From NCBI GenBank assembly GCA_946406115.1, contig OX291546.1, positions 9,913,019 through 9,977,018 of the forward strand: a stretch of 64,000 bases of DNA, in the 5' to 3' direction. The DNA comes from Apoda limacodes. Lineage: Eukaryota; Arthropoda; Insecta; Lepidoptera; Limacodidae. Below are positions 59,001-62,000 of this stretch, piece by piece; position 1 is the first letter of the stretch; every line of letters starts with the position of its first letter. A program made the translations under genes and the position numbers. The notes under the pieces were generated by a model, which was not told the DNA's origin, did no database searches, and worked only from the letters and a program-made list of their open reading frames with translations.

Positions 59001-62000
59001 TTAAATTGAACGATTGCTTAATGCGGTTCTTGTTTTTAAAAATCATTAAGATTGTCGAATGACCCACGCCAAATTCATTTGCGAGACATGAGTTAGATTC
59101 TCCATTTTCTAATCTGCATATTATTGCACCTTTCTCTTCAATTGTAAATGCTTTACGTCGTTGAGATGACATTTTTTTCATAGTAACAAACAAAAAACAA
59201 TGCGTGACCTTCAAGCGTCAATTACTCACTGAGATTCAAAACAAAAACGAGCCACGTGCCGAACGTCGTCGGGAATCAACGAACATTACCGGAGGTGTAA
59301 AGAATCATGTCGGTCATTATAACCGGACATAATTTATTAAAAATGGGTCATAATAAGCGACATGTCACTGTAAGGGAAGTCATTATATCCGACTTTTTTA
59401 TAAAGAATTTTATATGAAAACCAAACTTCGTGGTGTAATTACGTCATAATAACCGGTTGGTCAATATAGGCGGAGTCATATTAAACGGATTGTACTGTAG
59501 TATGTATAATAAAAATATAAATATATAAATTAAGACCTGGTAAGTGGTACGCGGGCGTTGTTGCGGTTAGTTGGTGAGTGACCGTTGGTTTTAGGGGCCC
59601 GCTAGAACCCACTCAATTGACTGCTGCCGTTCGGGTTTGATCGGCGGTGCTCGGCGCTGGTGGTGAATGCCCGAACATCCTCAGCGCCCTGAAGTATTCA
59701 GGATGAAAGAGGGAGCGGGCACACATTGTTGAAAGCCCGTATTAATGCCCCTTCTTCGTCTTCAGCTCGACCATCCGCGTAGTACCGTCGCTTCCAGGAC
59801 AAGTCTTGGTCACTCGTTTCAAGGGCGGTCGCTCTTTCTCCCTGAGTAGTACCAGTGACCCTGCTTTCAGCTACTGTCCCGTGGTTGTTGTCCACTTGGT
59901 TTTCTGCTGTAGCAAAAAAACATACTTAAGGTGAAATCTATACCAGAAGTGCTGTTGAATGTGCTGTTGGATGTGCTCTACCCTCCAGGCGGCTGATGTG
60001 AACGTCTGTCACCTGTGGATGTGGAACAGACATGAGTCAGCGTCCAATCAAGAAATGAGAAGGTGTAAGGACAGATAAATGTAAGGGATTAGAGGAGAAA
60101 GGTGTAAGAGGACGTGAATGTAATACTGCCTCTATTAGAGCCAAGCAAGTGGTCATTTCCTCAAAGGTGAAATGCGTTAAATTTAAAATCCTTTTTAGGT
60201 GTGTCATTCAAATGAAGAGAGTAAGGAGGCGCAAAAGAAAATTTGATGCCTTGTGGAGCAACTTTACATGATTAGAGTCGTAATACCTGGTACCGTTGTC
60301 GGACAAGGTACTCTCAGGATGCCACGACAAGCAACAAAACGATTTAAGAAACAAACAAAAATGCATATAAATGCCTTCACAAGCTTACACCTCCGCCGGC
60401 CGTCTTTGACCGGCTACAAACACTGGCCCGGCATAGTTAACGCTACAATTTTTTTTATCCTATAGATAATACACCTTTCGGGGGGCTATCGGGTTCATAT
60501 TTTTTGATTTCTGTTTTGGCACTAAACCGGCATATATTTTGAAGTAGTTTTGGTCACACATTTTATTAATAAATCAACCTTATCGATACAGATTTGTGAT
60601 TTTATTTCAAATTTAAATTTAATAGCTTAATTCTCAAAAACAGGAATTTATATCACTTTTTTGAAGTCAATAAACTACAAGTTCCCAGTTAAGTTTCCGT
60701 TTCGAAGTCAAAATGGCGTTGTGGTGAGAAGAAACGGCGAAAGAAACTCTCCAGCAGTCGCTCTTTTAATTTTGATTAATCGATACAAATTATCAAGTAA
60801 ATTATTTTTAATTTTATTTTTTTATTATCAAGGTAATCTTTTTTTCGACATGTTTCTTTTTTACAAAATTGTTGAACTTTTTTAAGTTTAATTGACATAA
60901 TTCTGTACGGATTTCATTGTAAAAACGGATACATTGTCCTTTAAATGATTTATCTATTTTCTTAAGCCTTGTGTGGATCAGAGCCAATTTGTGTCTATTT
61001 CGAGTATTACGATTATGAATATCGCTATACTTTTTAAATTTAATTTAATCAATATTTTTTTGAACATAAATTATCAAATATAAACTAAGTCGGTAATAGG
61101 TAATAAATACAGAGGTTCGCTAAAATTATTTATACTAAAAGTGGCCACTTTAAGGTAAGTCCGAATCAGATTTTTCCTGTAAAACCTTCGGTGCACTCAA
61201 TATGCATAAATATGAATATTTATATTGCTTAAAATGCGTTATTATCATATGCTGTCGCAAAAAGCATATTTAATGTGATTAAATGCTAGTGAAATAATTT
61301 CATATTTCTAATACTTAAGTTTTTGTTGATTAAATTTTAGAAGACATTTCATAATTCAATAAAAACTTTGTTTATTTATGAATAATTTACAGGTATTTAT
61401 TGATGAAAATGCCTTTTGCGACTACGGTAAATAGCGCTTTATGATAACACGTTTTGAATGGAGTAGCGAAATGTCTATAGTTAAAGATATTAGGTGTAAC
61501 ACAGTTTATATGAGAAAACCGGTCAAGTGCGTATCGGACTTGAACATTTTACCTTTTCTTTGATTTCCCTACTCAATGTAGGATATAAGCCGTCCGAATA
61601 GCAGAATTATTTATAAGCAGTAGGTGAGTGAATCCGTTGTGTGCCATGCATTGACCGATAAATCAATGTACCTAATTGTAACTTGTAAGGATTGTAGAAA
61701 AAATAAGGGGATTTCAAATAAACAAATCTGATAGAAATCTACGTAATAATAAACTTTATCACCGTATCTCAAGTTCATAGGTCAATGGGGAGTGAAAAAG
61801 GACCAGAAATTATTGTATTAAAAACGTTGTGCATATATCATACTTTTTTCAATGATTTTATATCCTCTTTGTCCTATAAATATTTCGTTTGTGACTTCAG
61901 AATGTCATCAAAGGTACCAAATTAAAATATCGGGGCCAACGTTCAGTACCAATTATTTTAGGGTGATATGTCACCAACAGCGTGCAGCAGTCTATTAAGG

